DNA of 64,000 nt from Candidatus Riflebacteria bacterium HGW-Riflebacteria-1. GTDB taxonomy: Bacteria > Muiribacteriota > Ozemobacteria > Ozemobacterales > Ozemobacteraceae. Below, in pieces: positions 63,463 to 64,000 of this stretch; position 1 is the stretch's first letter, and each line of letters starts with the position of its first letter. The notes beneath the pieces were generated by a model that saw only the letters and a program-made list of their open reading frames with translations, was not told the DNA's origin and ran no database searches. The position numbers were made by a program, and so were the translations under genes. The stretch is taken from contig PGYB01000017.1 in NCBI GenBank assembly GCA_002839445.1, forward strand, positions 1-64,000, written 5' to 3'.

Positions 63463-64000
63463 ATGAAAGCCGTTGCAAGATTGATTGCAGTCTTTGTATT
63501 GTTGACTGCATTTGCAGTTTCTGCCGCTGGTTCGGAGCCGGCGGGTCAGATTTTTACTTTTGATAATGGGCTGAAAGTCTACATCAAGCCAGTTCAAACC
63601 AGCCCTGTAGTCGCTCTGAACATCTGGATAAAAGTTGGTTCGGTCAACGAAGAGCCCGGAGAAGAAGGCTATACGCACCTTATCGAGCACATGATGTTCA
63701 AGGGAACTTCAAACTATCCTTATGGTGCGCTTGACAACGAAATCAAGAAAATGGGCGCCGAGCAGAATGCTTTTACTGCCAATGATTACACCAGTTACTA
63801 TCTGGTCGGCGCGTCGCAGTATTTTGACAAAATGATGCAACTGCAGGCTGACGCTGTTTTAAACAGCTCATTTGATGAGGCTGAGCTTAAGAAAGAGAGC
63901 CAGGTTGTCATCGAAGAATTGCGGATGAGCCTTGATAATCCCAGTAATCGCATAGTGCAACTGATAATGGAAGAGGCATTTCAGCTTCATCCATACCGCC
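63463..64000 (+). CDS. M16 zinc peptidase (N-terminal part)
   Basis: An open frame from ATG 63463 (AGGAG nine bases upstream) to the window edge, 179 codons. A signal peptide (VLLTAFAVSAAG) is followed by the inverted zinc motif HLIEHMMFKGT (HxxEH) and, downstream, VVIEELRM, the third ligand region of the insulysin/pitrilysin family. Secreted or periplasmic M16 peptidases are often paired with an inactive partner; that would lie beyond the edge. Confidence 0.92.
   Translation, partial: MKAVARLIAVFVLLTAFAVSAAGSEPAGQIFTFDNGLKVYIKPVQTSPVVALNIWIKVGSVNEEPGEEGYTHLIEHMMFKGTSNYPYGALDNEIKKMGAEQNAFTANDYTSYYLVGASQYFDKMMQLQADAVLNSSFDEAELKKESQVVIEELRMSLDNPSNRIVQLIMEEAFQLHPYR

Overview
The window is about 50% GC, gene-dense bacterial chromosome with no rRNA, tRNA or CRISPR array. 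A lipoprotein, SLH-domain protein, Tad/type IV-like pilus genes, many signal peptides and multi-domain sensory proteins point to a diderm, probably uncultured, environmental bacterium. I cannot name the phylum from sequence alone.

Layout. (1) 1-7200: an integron. An integron-type tyrosine recombinase (5948-7183, +) faces away from an array of minus-strand cassette genes. A strong outward promoter (Pc, 5819-5847) reads into the array. Two homologous ~100-nt attC-like structured repeats (90-193 and 2448-2549) bound a cassette carrying a prolyl oligopeptidase. The first cassette (2455-5785) carries an antitoxin, a wrecked MazF/PemK toxin, a thioredoxin-fold protein and a secreted unknown. The 8-nt core at each cassette start is exactly complementary to the R'' box of that cassette's own attC, as the cassette model predicts. 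(2) 7196-12493: an ABC-F ATPase and a heterodimeric ABC exporter with one degenerate ATP site. (3) 12500-17447: a hybrid histidine kinase and a second sensor kinase with a periplasmic-binding domain, broken by a frameshift. (4) 17646-27756: small secreted proteins, a GAF-GAF-PAS adenylate cyclase operon, a phosphoesterase, a Sel1-repeat protein and a secreted protein with seven 18-residue WTWTEG repeats. (5) 27950-35802: a tightly overlapping seven-gene operon (MoxR-type AAA+ ATPase, unknown, von Willebrand A protein with an HExxH domain, small unknown, adenylate-forming ligase, PnuC, NadR). (6) 35851-43083: a REP-type repeat, assorted metabolic genes and monomeric NADP-isocitrate dehydrogenase with a structured leader. 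(7) 43333-60689: pilin-like proteins, a giant lipoprotein with a C-terminal M30-like metallopeptidase, an ABC-2 exporter, and Tad motor/platform genes in unusual fused form (CpaE-CpaF and TadB-TadC). (8) 60715-64000: DUF523, a membrane protein, an SLH protein and the start of an M16 peptidase.

The two systems that most deserve follow-up are the integron with its oversized, non-resistance cassettes and the MoxR/VWA/HExxH/ligase operon tied to NAD salvage. Everything here was read by eye. Family names rest on recognised motifs and overall resemblance, not on database searches.
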